Assembly: GCA_009731375.1 (NCBI GenBank)
Contig: BJOX01000143.1
Span: forward strand, 743,677 to 807,676
Direction: 5' to 3'
DNA: 64,000 bases
DNA from: Paulinella micropora
Lineage: Eukaryota; Cercozoa; Imbricatea; Euglyphida
In this document: positions 1 to 17,710 of the stretch, piece after piece
Layout of the letters: each line of letters starts with the position of its first letter
How positions within the stretch are numbered: position 1 is the stretch's first letter
Notes under the pieces: model-generated
The model's database searches: none
What the model was told of the DNA's origin: nothing
The model's input: only the letters and a program-made list of their open reading frames with translations
Translations under genes and position numbers: made by a program

Positions 1-239
1 ACCAGGAGGCGTTCTCGGCTCAGGCCTGCCTTCTCCTTCCTGGCTCCCTCATAGCCAATGACCGACGCAATAATTACAAAGTGGCGAGAGTACCTTTAGG
101 TGCCCTTTCTTTCGAGCTCGCCCATAAAAACCTCAGCTACCATGGTGGTGCCAAGGTAGCCAACGGACATGTAGTGCAGTTCGCTCTAGGAGGGCAGGAC
201 GTCGTCGTTCAATGCCGGCGACCAACGGCTTCCCTCCAT

Positions 240-274
240 GATAGATAGATAGATAGACAGATAGACAGACAGAC

Positions 275-373
<99 letters not shown>

Positions 374-378
374 TAGAC

Positions 379-437
<59 letters not shown>

Positions 438-448
438 GATAGATAGAT

Positions 449-507
<59 letters not shown>
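240..507. repeat. GATA/GACA microsatellite
   Basis: The plus strand is a run of GATA with GACA variant blocks at about 256-275, 325-340 and 357-380. Long open frames here encode only Ser-Ile-Tyr-Leu type repeats and are not genes. The first 239 bases before it show no recognisable gene. Confidence 0.95.
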
Positions 508-766
508 GTGGGAGCTAGGTAAGTATAGGCAGACAAAAATACTGATAGATAGATAGAGAGAATAGATAGTGTGCCTGCATAAAATCTACATTTTACTAGC
601 ACAGCGAAAGCTGGAAGCTCATTAGGGTAGGTATGTAAGCATGTGCACGTGCATGAAGCAGTATGCAGGTGGGTAGGTAAGTAGTAGTTAGGAGCGTAGG
701 TGGATGGATGGGTAGATGAAAGATAGTTGTGCATCGATAAATGGATAAATTGGTGGATTTCTCTCC

Positions 767-768
767 TC

Positions 769-808
<40 letters not shown>

Positions 809-809
809 T

Positions 810-857
<48 letters not shown>

Positions 858-886
858 ACACACACACACACACGCACTCTTTCTCT

Positions 887-920
<34 letters not shown>
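767..920. repeat. CT/CA microsatellite
   Basis: Nearly pure CT dinucleotide with CTTT interruptions and a short CA block near 856-874. The flanks 510-766 and 921-1,050 show no gene that I can support. Confidence 0.95.
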
Positions 921-922
<2 letters not shown>

Positions 923-1053
923 GTGACTCACTCACTCCATCCCTTCCCTCCCTACCTGGTGCAGCGACGTTTGCACGATCTTAAGGTTCATTATGTGTGC
1001 ATGCACACATGCATGATTTAGACAGATATGTAATAAGGCGTCGGTAGGTAGAT

Positions 1054-1239
<186 letters not shown>

Positions 1240-1378
1240 GAGATATCGACTAATGTCAGAAAAGGGAGCTTCTGATTTCGTCAACCAAGGAAGTCTGTGG
1301 GTAAAGTATTAACCCGATGCCCAGCTAAGCCGTGACGTTTGCACGGAAGGGACTGATACAGGCGATACCAAAGCTCCC

Positions 1379-1379
<1 letters not shown>
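1240..1379. repeat. Dispersed repeat family C, partial copy 1
   Basis: About 140 nt that recur with few differences at 53,654-53,793, starting GATATCGACTAATGTCAG and ending near GGCGATACCAAA. Both copies are preceded by GATA microsatellite. This copy stops at 1,379 where a new GATA array starts, while the second copy continues about 110 nt further. The family is unidentified. Confidence 0.8.
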
Positions 1380-1441
<62 letters not shown>

Positions 1442-1468
1442 GATAGATAGATAGATAGATAGATAGAG

Positions 1469-1510
<42 letters not shown>

Positions 1511-1512
1511 GT
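1380..1512. repeat. GATA microsatellite
   Basis: GATA array that starts exactly where repeat family C is cut off. Confidence 0.95.
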
Positions 1513-2650
1513 GGATGGATGGATTCATGGATGGATTGACAGATCAAGCCCTTGTAACAAGCCACTACACAGGCTTTGGACTCAAAACAATCGACCGAGA
1601 AGAAAAGATCTGAAGTGATTGTTTGCTTGGTTGGAGAGCTACGATCCCGTCATGACGTAGGTGCACAGGGACGATTCAAAGAGTACCAGTGCAGCAGCTG
1701 TGACAGCTACGCCAGGAAACTCGACGTATGTACCGTAAGCATGCAGCCATATCCATAAGCAATTAAGTGAACATCTGCCACGGCCATCCACGAATATCCC
1801 TTGCCAGTCCTCTGTGGCTATCCACCTGTTATCACCCATGACCATCCATGATCTTGGCCGTCACCTATGAGACTATCCTTTACCATCCATCCAATGATGA
1901 CAAAACATAAGGATCCATGACCAGCCATCGATGGATACTCATTTGTGGTCATCCATCTATCATGTGCTATAATATTCATCCGTGCCCATCTGTCCATAAT
2001 CTTCTGTGACAATCCATGACCATCCATCCCTTTTCACGACCAACCATCTATCCATTTCCATGACCGTCCGTACCTACCCATAGCCACCACGATCACTGCC
2101 ATCTATCCATCGATATCCATGGCCATCTATGACTACTATTGAGAAGTCCCTCGCACTAAGTACAATGGACAGTGCTTCGGTCTCATCCAGTTCTGTTTGT
2201 TGTTGCTTGTGCTGCGGTTTCTTGCAAAGCTCTGGTTAAGGGCTTTCTGATTTGCAATGAAACAGGTTTTAGTCGCAGGGATTGGCAAATAGACATATAG
2301 ATAAGGTTAGGTAGGTAGGTTTGTTTTTATCTACCTATCATTCATTTTAATCTATCTGTATCTGTCTTACCTGCTTATCAGACAGCTTTTCTGCCTTTGT
2401 CTGTCTGCTAGATTGAGTGTCTTGTGTTTGTCTGTCTATTGAGTGTCATATGTTTCTTACGCTTTATGTTAATAATCAAGTGGAAAACTCACCAAATGTT
2501 AAAGTGGTTCTCTAACAATGGTCAAGATAGAATACATTTCAATTAACTGTTTGCACATGCACAGCTCAGGTCTACAGCATTTATACCAAGCCGATCATAT
2601 TGTTTTATAGAAAATATGGTGTTTTCGGAAGAGCGCGCGGGCGAAAAAGC
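1513..2650. other. Low-repeat interval with degenerate CCATCCATGA minisatellite
   Basis: No gene can be supported. From about 1,780 to 2,130 the sequence is an imperfect repeat of CCATCCATGACC-like words. From 2,290 to 2,450 it is loose TCTGTCTAT-rich sequence. The short open frames here have no recognisable domain. Confidence 0.6.
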
Positions 2651-2657
2651 CACAGGT

Positions 2658-2761
2658 AAGAGAGAGAGAGAGAGAGAGAGAAAAGGTTTGTGGGGGGGGG
2701 GGGGGGGGGAAAAGGGGNNNNNNNNNNGCATGTGAGTCTACGTGCGTGTTTATGCGCTGAT

Positions 2762-2807
<46 letters not shown>

Positions 2808-2940
2808 CCCTGTTTCCTTCTCCCTCTCCCTCTTTCTCTCTCTCTCTCTCTCTCTCAATCTTTCTCTATCCCTTTCTTTCTTCCTTTCTCTTTCTTCTTT
2901 CTTTCTTTGCTTTCTTTCTTTCCGCACACTCCCCGTGCTC
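2658..2940. repeat. GA/CT and TTTC low-complexity block with G-run and gap
   Basis: A GA run, then a run of G into a 10-N gap (2,718-2,727), then CT and CTTT repeats to about 2,925. The gap sits on a homopolymer and is probably an assembly join. The interval 2,941-3,180 has no clear gene. Confidence 0.85.
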
Positions 2941-3189
2941 GTAGTAGCATCTCTTGTAAAAAACCTTTAAGAGCTTTCTACTGGGCCATGACATGGGATT
3001 GAATGCAAGTAAAGATGGTTCGCTGTTTTGAACTGTATTCAGCTCTTCGTCTGTCGGCCTGCCCGCGGGATACAAGTACCACGTGTTTCTCACACACTCA
3101 TGGGATCAGAAGGATGAGCTGGGCAGGAAAAACCATGAGTCTGTGTCGCGAGTGAACGAGGTATCAATAATGTCGATGAGTCGAAGACA

Positions 3190-5460
3190 GAAACAGAACA
3201 TTGTAGAATAGAATAGAGTAGATCACAATAGAATAGAACAGAATGCAGTAGAGTAGAATAGAACAGAATAGAATAGAAGAAAGTAGTATTGAAAAGAACA
3301 GAGTACCCAGTCTTTATTCTTTCCATTCCGCTGCGCTGTGTTCTACTCCATTCTTTAACAATGAACACAGTAGATCAGAATAGAATGAAGTAATAGACTG
3401 AATGCTGAGTAGAATAACATAATATAATTAAATGAAATTGAGTGCAAAAGAATAGGAGACCTCAGAAGAGAAAGGAAGTGAAGAGAAATACAACAAAAGA
3501 ATGAAATATGGGAAACATAGCTATTATATCATATTCTACTTGCTTCTATTATTCTACTCTATTATGTTTTCTTATCTTGTATTATATTATATTATATTAA
3601 AAAATATTATATTATATTATATTATTTATATTATATTATATTATATTATATTATATTTTTTACGTTACATTACATTCCATTACAACACATTACATTACAT
3701 TACATTACATTGCATTGAATTGCATTACATTGCATTACATTACATATATTACATTATATTATATTATATTATATTATATTATATTATATTACATTATATT
3801 TACTATACTATACTATACTATACTATACTATACTATACTATACTATACTAACTATACTATACTATACTATACTATACTATACTATACTATACTATACTAA
3901 CTATACTATATTACATTATAATACATTATATTACATTGCATTACATTACATTATATTATGTTACATTATATTATATTATATTGTATTATGTTATATTATA
4001 TTTATATTATATTATATTATATTATATTATATTATATTATATTATATTATATTATATTATACTATACTATACTATACTATACTATACTATACTATGCTAT
4101 ACTATACTATGCTATACTATACTATATTACATTACATTACATTACATTACCTTACCTTACCTTACCTTACCTTACCTTACCTCACATTACATTACATTAC
4201 ATTACATTATATTATATTATATTATATTACATTATATTATATTATATTATATTATATTATATTATATTATATTTTCTTATTTATATTATATTGTATTGTA
4301 TTGTATTATATTGTATTATATTATATTATATTATATTATGATATTATATTATATTATATTATATTATATTATATTATATCATATTATATCATATCATATT
4401 ATATTATATTATATTATATTATATTATATTATATTATATTTTACTATATTATATTATATTATATTATATTATATTGTATTATATTATATCATATTATATT
4501 ATGTTACATTATAGTGCATTATATTATATTATGTTATACTATGTTATACTATGTTATACTATGTTATATTATATTATATTATATTATAATATTATATTAA
4601 ATTATATTATATTATATTATATTATTTTATATTGTATTATATTATATTATATTATTTTATATTATATTATATTATATTACATTATATTACATTATATTAT
4701 ATTATGTTATATTATGTCATATTATATTATGTTATATTATATTATATTATATTATATTATATTATATTATATTATGTTATATTATATTAAATTATATTAT
4801 ATCACATTATTATATTATATTATATTATATGATATTATATTACATTACATTACATTACATTATATTATATTATATTATATTATATTATATTATAATATTA
4901 TATTATATTATATTATATTAATTATATTATATTATGTTATATTGCAGTGTTACATAATTTTAATTTTATTTATTTTATGTATTATATTTTTGCCATATTT
5001 GTATTATATTCTTATCTGTTGTTCTAGTCTACTCCAGTCTATTCTAGTCCAGTCTACTCCATTCTATTCCTCCCCACTTTTTCTATTTTATCCTTTTATT
5101 CTGTGTATTTTATTCTGTTTTACTTTTTATACACCATTATTTCCACTTTGCTGTCATCACTTCTCCTCCTTTCCACTTTGCTGTCATCACTTCTCCTCCT
5201 TTATGTTCTCTTTTCTTCTCGTCCCCTCTCTCTTCACTCCTCCACTCCACACCATGCTGTCTGTTCTGTTCTGTTCTGCTCTCTGGTCTCTGTTTTTTTT
5301 TTCGGTTCAGAATCTTTTCTCTGTGCCTTCTCGCAAGTGCTCTTTCGCATCATTCTCTTCTACTGTAATTCACTCTGCAGTATCATTAATTGCATTCTCT
5401 CCTCTTCTTTTCTAATCCATTCTATTCTGCGTTCACTCAATTCCATTCCATTCCACTGGT
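3190..5460. repeat. Drifting pentanucleotide array
   Basis: Period-5 sequence throughout. It starts as AGAAT-type (3,190-3,480), becomes ATATT-type for about 1.4 kb (3,570-4,960) with blocks of TACTA, TTACA and TTACC variants, and ends as ATTCC/ATTCT-type (5,030-5,460). The Tyr-Ile-Leu open frames are translations of the repeat. Confidence 0.9.
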
Positions 5461-5639
5461 CCGGTCTACATACCAGTAGACTGGCTTAGACTCAACTAGA
5501 CCCTTGACTAGCTTAGTCAGGATCGATTACGTTCTATTCAGGAGCTTAAGAAGCGTGGGTTAGTAACGTGGTTCGACGGGGACCGGATGCAGGGGCAGAT
5601 TCTGGACCAGATGACCAACGGTATGATAATAGTAGTAAT

Positions 5640-5682
5640 GATCATTACAATGATGATAATGATGATGATTAGGATAATCAAA

Positions 5683-5721
<39 letters not shown>
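5640..5721. repeat. AAT/GAT trinucleotide microsatellite
   Basis: ATG/ATAATG words grading into pure AAT. It is the first of the AAT arrays that accompany the SINE copies. A 230-N gap follows at 5,865-6,094. Confidence 0.9.
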
Positions 5722-6094
5722 GTGTATCTCCTGCCAATTGCTGAGCCAAAAGGCCATGTGCATCCAGTCCTCATTCCATAAGGAAAGTCTCCACACCAAT
5801 CGGTGGAATAAAGGAAGTGACGGCATAGAACATTACTCTAGGAGCTTTATACCAATCAGCCCATNNNNNNNNNNNNNNNNNNNNNNNNNNNNNNNNNNNN
5901 NNNNNNNNNNNNNNNNNNNNNNNNNNNNNNNNNNNNNNNNNNNNNNNNNNNNNNNNNNNNNNNNNNNNNNNNNNNNNNNNNNNNNNNNNNNNNNNNNNNN
6001 NNNNNNNNNNNNNNNNNNNNNNNNNNNNNNNNNNNNNNNNNNNNNNNNNNNNNNNNNNNNNNNNNNNNNNNNNNNNNNNNNNNNNNNNNNNNNN

Positions 6095-6160
6095 GACGGG
6101 AATCGAACTGGCGACAGGTTCCAGATGGTAGACCTTAACCACTGGGCTATCGCGGTGCCA
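6095..6160 (-). mobile_element. tRNA-derived SINE, head fragment (copy 1)
   Basis: The tRNA-like 5' head only, on the minus strand; the body is lost in the preceding N gap. On the minus strand it carries a perfect RNA polymerase III A box (TAGCCCAGTGG) and a B box (GTTCGATTCC) in tRNA order, and begins GGCACCG. An AAT array follows at 6,170-6,250. Confidence 0.75.
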
Positions 6161-6170
6161 CAACAACAAC

Positions 6171-6213
<43 letters not shown>

Positions 6214-6254
6214 GTAATATATAATAATAATATATAATAATAATAATAATAGTA

Positions 6255-6486
6255 GTGCTTCTCTGTCAATGGCTGATGCATTTCTGCACATGCGCCTCCA
6301 TCGTCTCACCCGTGAGGGGAGTACGAAGAATTGACGATAAGCTCTAATGACACCCCCGCAAGGGCAGTTCCAACACTTCCAGACGGACCGGTATGTTCAA
6401 TGAAAATACTGGTGGCACCGATGGGAATCGAACTGGTGACAGGGCCCAGATGGTAGAACTTGACCACTGGGCTATCACGGTGTCCA
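6255..6486 (-). mobile_element. tRNA-derived SINE, full copy (copy 2)
   Basis: About 232 nt on the minus strand. The tRNA-like head occupies 6,414-6,486: A box TAGCCCAGTGG, B box core GTTCGATTCC, 3' end in GGTGCC. The tRNA-unrelated body ends in ...GAGAAGCAC and continues into a (TAT)n tail, seen on the plus strand as the AAT array before 6,255. Head, body and simple-repeat tail are the layout of a polymerase III SINE. No protein is encoded. The same 230-nt unit occurs in full three more times in the window. Confidence 0.8.
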
Positions 6487-6487
6487 A

Positions 6488-6560
<73 letters not shown>

Positions 6561-6826
6561 GTGCTTCTCTGTCAATGGCTGATGCATTTCTGCACATGCG
6601 CCTCCATCGTCTCACCCGTGAGGGGAGTACGAAGAATTGACGATAAGCTCTAATGACACCCCCGCAAGGGCAGTTCCAACACTTCCAGACGGGCCGGTAT
6701 GTTCAATGAAAATACTGGTCCAGACGGATCGGTATGTTCAATGAAAATACGGGTGGCACCGATGGGAATCGAACTGGTGACAGGGCCCAGATGGTAGAAC
6801 TTGACCACTGGGCTATCACGGTGTCC
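6561..6826 (-). mobile_element. tRNA-derived SINE with internal duplication (copy 3)
   Basis: Same unit as copy 2, with a duplication of about 35 nt just outside the tRNA-like head: the CCAGACGG...GAAAATAC segment appears twice, around 6,686-6,750. An AAT array separates it head-to-tail from copy 2. A and B boxes are intact on the minus strand. Confidence 0.8.
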
Positions 6827-6828
6827 AA

Positions 6829-6911
<83 letters not shown>

Positions 6912-6943
6912 GTGATAGCAATAATAATATTATTAACTTTGAT

Positions 6944-6996
<53 letters not shown>

Positions 6997-7001
6997 CAAT
7001 G

Positions 7002-7041
<40 letters not shown>

Positions 7042-7075
7042 TAATAATAATAATAATAACAATAATAATAACAAT
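6829..7075. repeat. AAT trinucleotide arrays
   Basis: AAT with occasional AGT, AAC and GAC variants, between SINE copy 3 and repeat family B. Asn, Ile or Leu homopolymer frames are repeat translations. Confidence 0.95.
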
Positions 7076-7076
7076 A

Positions 7077-7161
7077 CTATATCTGAGGCGTACTGATGCA
7101 GCTAATGGCATATCCTCAACGGACATAAGCCTCCAATACCCTTGTTCGAGGTCCTCCACCC
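7077..7161. repeat. Dispersed repeat family B, fragment
   Basis: Begins TATATCTGAGGCGTACTG and runs to CCTCCACCC, where a 790-N gap begins. It matches the first ~85 nt of the 493-nt unit repeated at 54,647-55,762, and like that unit it directly follows an AAT array. Confidence 0.85.
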
Positions 7162-7951
7162 NNNNNNNNNNNNNNNNNNNNNNNNNNNNNNNNNNNNNNN
7201 NNNNNNNNNNNNNNNNNNNNNNNNNNNNNNNNNNNNNNNNNNNNNNNNNNNNNNNNNNNNNNNNNNNNNNNNNNNNNNNNNNNNNNNNNNNNNNNNNNNN
7301 NNNNNNNNNNNNNNNNNNNNNNNNNNNNNNNNNNNNNNNNNNNNNNNNNNNNNNNNNNNNNNNNNNNNNNNNNNNNNNNNNNNNNNNNNNNNNNNNNNNN
7401 NNNNNNNNNNNNNNNNNNNNNNNNNNNNNNNNNNNNNNNNNNNNNNNNNNNNNNNNNNNNNNNNNNNNNNNNNNNNNNNNNNNNNNNNNNNNNNNNNNNN
7501 NNNNNNNNNNNNNNNNNNNNNNNNNNNNNNNNNNNNNNNNNNNNNNNNNNNNNNNNNNNNNNNNNNNNNNNNNNNNNNNNNNNNNNNNNNNNNNNNNNNN
7601 NNNNNNNNNNNNNNNNNNNNNNNNNNNNNNNNNNNNNNNNNNNNNNNNNNNNNNNNNNNNNNNNNNNNNNNNNNNNNNNNNNNNNNNNNNNNNNNNNNNN
7701 NNNNNNNNNNNNNNNNNNNNNNNNNNNNNNNNNNNNNNNNNNNNNNNNNNNNNNNNNNNNNNNNNNNNNNNNNNNNNNNNNNNNNNNNNNNNNNNNNNNN
7801 NNNNNNNNNNNNNNNNNNNNNNNNNNNNNNNNNNNNNNNNNNNNNNNNNNNNNNNNNNNNNNNNNNNNNNNNNNNNNNNNNNNNNNNNNNNNNNNNNNNN
7901 NNNNNNNNNNNNNNNNNNNNNNNNNNNNNNNNNNNNNNNNNNNNNNNNNNN

Positions 7952-8048
7952 CGGTATGTTCAATGAAAATACTGGTGGCACCGACGGGAATCGAACTGGC
8001 GACAGGGCCCAGATGGTAGAACTTGACCACTGGGCTATCACGGTGTCC
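7952..8048 (-). mobile_element. tRNA-derived SINE, truncated by gap (copy 4)
   Basis: Head plus the first part of the body on the minus strand. The rest is lost in the 7,162-7,951 gap. A and B boxes match copy 2. AAT/ATT arrays follow to 8,213, including a switch from AAT to ATT near 8,160. Confidence 0.75.
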
Positions 8049-8059
8049 ACAATAGTAAC

Positions 8060-8097
<38 letters not shown>

Positions 8098-8179
8098 TAA
8101 TCATAATAGTAATAGTAATAGTAATAATAATAATAATAATAATAATGTTAATAATAATTATATTATTATTATTATTATT

Positions 8180-8213
<34 letters not shown>

Positions 8214-8444
8214 GTGTTTCTCTGTCAATGGCTGATGCAAATCTGCACATGCGCCTCCATCGTCTCACCCGTGAGGGGAGTACGAAGAATTGACGATAGG
8301 CTCTAATGACACCCCCGCAAGGGCAGTTCCAACACTTCCAGACGGACCGGTATGTTCAATGAAAATACTGGTGGCACCGACGGGAATCGAACTGGCGACA
8401 GGGCCCAGATGGTAGAACTTGACCACTGGGCTATCACGGTGTCC
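8214..8444 (-). mobile_element. tRNA-derived SINE, full copy (copy 5)
   Basis: About 231 nt, near-identical to copy 2 along its whole length, including A box, B box, body and the AGAAACAC/AGAAGCAC 3' end joined to AAT on the plus strand. A further AAT array (8,445-8,610) follows, grading through AGAAG into GAA. Confidence 0.8.
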
Positions 8445-8503
<59 letters not shown>

Positions 8504-8526
8504 ATAGGAACAATAATAACAGTAAC

Positions 8527-8558
<32 letters not shown>

Positions 8559-8599
8559 TAATAATAATAATAATAATAAAATAATAATGATAATAATAA

Positions 8600-8850
8600 T
8601 AAGAAGAAGAAGAGGAGGAGGAGGAGGAGGAAGAGGAAGAAGGAGAGGAAGAAGGAGAGGAAGAAAGGAGAGGAAGAAAGGAGAGGAAGAAAGGAGAGGA
8701 AGAAAGGAGAGGAAGAAAGGAGAAGAAGAAAGGAGGAGCAGAAAGGAGGAGCAGAAGAAGAAGAAGAAGAAGAAGAAGAAGAAGAAGAAGAAGAAGAAGA
8801 AGAAGAAGAAGAAGAAGAAGAAGAAGAAGAAGAAGAAGAAGAAGAAGGAG
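8600..8850. repeat. GAA/GGA purine tract
   Basis: AAG/AGG trinucleotide purine tract on the plus strand with AGAGG variants. The interval 8,851-8,990 after it is ordinary sequence with no recognisable gene. Confidence 0.95.
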
Positions 8851-8990
8851 AAGTCAGGCGGGAGGGGAAGGCAGAGAAACTTTCGCGGCGTTTGCGGTGA
8901 TTACCCGGAATCATGTTTTGGCTTCTCTACATAGGGATCGACGAGTCCTACTGCGTGGCCGTGTTCATTACCAAAAGCTACATAGAAAAA

Positions 8991-8991
<1 letters not shown>

Positions 8992-9027
<36 letters not shown>

Positions 9028-9092
9028 AACTCTTCGTCTCCCCCCCCCCNNNNNNNNNNCGTTCTCTCTCTCTCTCTCTCTCCCTCTCTCTC

Positions 9093-9126
<34 letters not shown>

Positions 9127-9149
9127 CATATATATATATATATGTATAC

Positions 9150-9197
<48 letters not shown>

Positions 9198-9339
9198 GTA
9201 GATATGGATATATATATATATATATATATAATATATATATAGATAGATATAGATATAGATATAGATATAGATGTAGATATAGCTCTTGCTCTTTCTCTCT
9301 CGCGCGCGATTTCCTATTTCTTTCCTTCCCTTTTTTATT

Positions 9340-9384
<45 letters not shown>

Positions 9385-9520
9385 CCCCCCCCTNNNNNNN
9401 NNNGCCGCCCTTTGTCAATGTTATATATGTATATATATATATATATATATATTGTTATATATATATATACATGTACATACATTTGTGCGTATCTGTGTGT
9501 GTGTTTGTGTTTGTACACGT
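8992..9520. repeat. CT, TA, GATA and poly-T block with two gaps
   Basis: CT array, 10-N gap (9,050-9,059), CT again, TA and GATA arrays (9,127-9,280), poly-T of about 45 nt into a C run and a second gap (9,394-9,403), then TA and GT-rich sequence. Confidence 0.9.
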
Positions 9521-10126
9521 GTGTATAGATATAACATATACAACATAATCATTACATGTATACAACGTTATATACATATTGCATGTATATATTAGGTGTG
9601 TGTGTTTGTGTATTTATGTACGTATGTTTGTATATATATGATGCGTATTTTTAAGCACGCATACAGCGCGCGCTTTCCCCTCTTCCTTAGTTCGGTTCTT
9701 ACCTGCTTCTTTCTTTCTTTCTTGCTCTTTTCCTCCTCTCCTGCTGTCCCTTCCTTCCTCCACCCCCCCCCCCCCNNNNNNNNNNCTCGCTCGCTCTCTA
9801 CATAAACAAAGTTATTCAGTTAGCAAGGTCGAAAGGGAGAACGACAAATGTCCTATTCTATTTATTTCATTCCACTTTATTGTGTGATATGGCCCATTGT
9901 ATGCTACTCTACTTTGTGGACTTTGAATGTACGTCGCGAAAACAAGAATGTCAAAATATTATATTAGAACATCAAGTGATTCTGATCGAGTCTTCTGCAT
10001 TTGACATTTTGTTACTACGTGGACAAGGTAAAGAGCGCGAACGAGAATGATAATTGCAAAATCGAGTTCAACTACGCAAGAACCAAAAAGAGCGATCGCA
10101 TGATTGGCATCCCGATGGAGGTTTGT
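9521..10126. other. Interval without recognisable gene
   Basis: Contains GTAT-rich sequence, a C-run gap (9,776-9,785) and about 300 nt of ordinary sequence (9,790-10,125). I see no domain, tRNA or exon that I can defend. Confidence 0.5.
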
Positions 10127-16436
<6,310 letters not shown>

Positions 16437-16598
16437 CCGCGCACCAGAAAACAGGCTGCTATGATATCAGGCTGATTTTTGTCTGATTTTTGCCTGAAGA
16501 TATTTGGGTGAGAACGAAGCGTATGAAACCAATGTTAGAAACGTTATTGTTGATTGTGCTTAAGAGCTAACATCCTCTCATGTATGTATGTGTGTGTA

Positions 16599-16774
16599 AT
16601 GTACAGCCCCAATGCCTCAATCCTTCATCGTGGCCGGGAGCAGTGGGTGCTATCTTGGGGTCCAATTTGTACGTCAGCAACTTTGCCTTCCCTTTGTCAG
16701 ATTCCCAGAAGCTCAAAGAGAACATTGATAAATTGGTGGCTGAGATCGCGCGCATAATGTCACTGCCTGCTTGA
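16599..16774 (+). CDS. Possible last exon of an unidentified host gene
   Basis: A short open frame ends at a TGA at 16,772-16,774. It follows an acceptor-like sequence (TGTGTGTAATGTACAG, ending about 16,604). The residues look like ordinary coding sequence, including an amphipathic, coiled-coil-like C-terminus with LKENIDKLVAEIARIM. The upstream exons, if any, would have to lie beyond the 6 kb GAA/TTC tract. No domain is recognised, and it could be a chance open frame. Confidence 0.25.
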
Positions 16775-16849
16775 AGTAAAGAACAGTTCGGAAAAGAAAA
16801 GGCAAGGCAAGGTAGAATAGTGTAAGTTTCATCTATATGCGTTAAAAAA

Positions 16850-17116
16850 TTCATTTTATCAAGGCGTATCGACAAAGTAGATACGTCTTGACAAAATGAA
16901 ACATTTTTTGATGATGTCATTATGACCTTAATTTGTCGAGTTTCTAGTGAACGCAAAAACATATTGACAATGTCAAACCTTTCTTGTATTTTGCAAATAT
17001 ATTGTCAAAATGTTTTTGCGTCTACTAGAAGCGCGACAAATTGAGGTCATAATGACATCATCAAACAAAGTTTAAATGGTCAAGACGTATCGACAAAGTC
17101 GATACGCCTTGATCAA
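16850..17116. mobile_element. Foldback (MITE-like) hairpin element
   Basis: Two arms of about 115-120 nt (16,850-16,970 and about 17,002-17,116) are inverted copies of each other at roughly 85% identity by eye, separated by a ~30-nt AT-rich loop. Each arm tip is itself a small palindrome (TCAAGGCGTATC ... GATACG-CTTGA), so the structure is a hairpin of hairpins. It has no open frame. No clear target duplication is seen, so the mobile nature is inferred from structure. Positions 17,117-17,690 have no recognisable gene. Confidence 0.65.
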
Positions 17117-17692
17117 GCGCAGCTTTTTTGACTATGCCATACAAGAAAGTATTGATTTATTCAAGTATATTCACTGCCCAATCCATGTCAAATCTTTTGA
17201 TTCCTTTGTTGATCTTTGCTTTTGAGCTCTCGCCTCAGTTATGATTTCCCATTTTTCATCTCTTTTATTCTCTTTTCTACATATAAACTCTGGTAGCTTA
17301 CTTACTCTTCCCACTCATCTCTACGAATGGCAAGTATTCTCTATTAAACACTGTTTGCATTAAAATTTTACCGGTTCAGTTATAAAAGAATATATCCTTT
17401 TACTCAACCAATTCAACCAACTCCGCTAATAACCCAATCTTCTTAGCCTATATAAATAAGGATCAAAGATGGTGGAAAATGTGAGACTAGCGGAGCCAAA
17501 AACAACCAAGGCAAACACCAGCCAATTCCCATTGTCCGGCCTAACGATAATATATTCCGGTGAACGGTCTAAAAAGTGTAACGGTCACTCCTAGTCACGT
17601 AGTAATATTAATATTATCGTTATCCGATTAAGAGTGCTATTAATACCAACTGCCTCTTATTGTGTCTGTATTGACACAGGGATATATTAATA

Positions 17693-17710
17693 TTAACCCT
17701 TAACCGGTTT
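17693..17710. repeat. piggyBac 5' TTAA and terminal inverted repeat
   Basis: TTAA target site followed by CCCTTAACCGGTTT. Subterminal motifs CCCCAAAAGTGGC and CCCAAAAAGTGGT follow at about 17,714-17,745. Confidence 0.9.

Noticed and set aside
3501-5415. Several long Tyr/Ile/Leu-rich open frames
   Set aside because: Period-5 ATATT repeat without stops in some frames; no normal protein composition.
6650-8306. Open frames of over 460 codons spanning Ns
   Set aside because: Most of the length is gap Ns and AAT repeat; the remainder is the SINE.
6095-8444. Functional tRNA genes
   Set aside because: The A and B boxes are tRNA-like, but the T-arm pairs poorly and the units continue into a conserved body, so a SINE head fits better than a tRNA gene.
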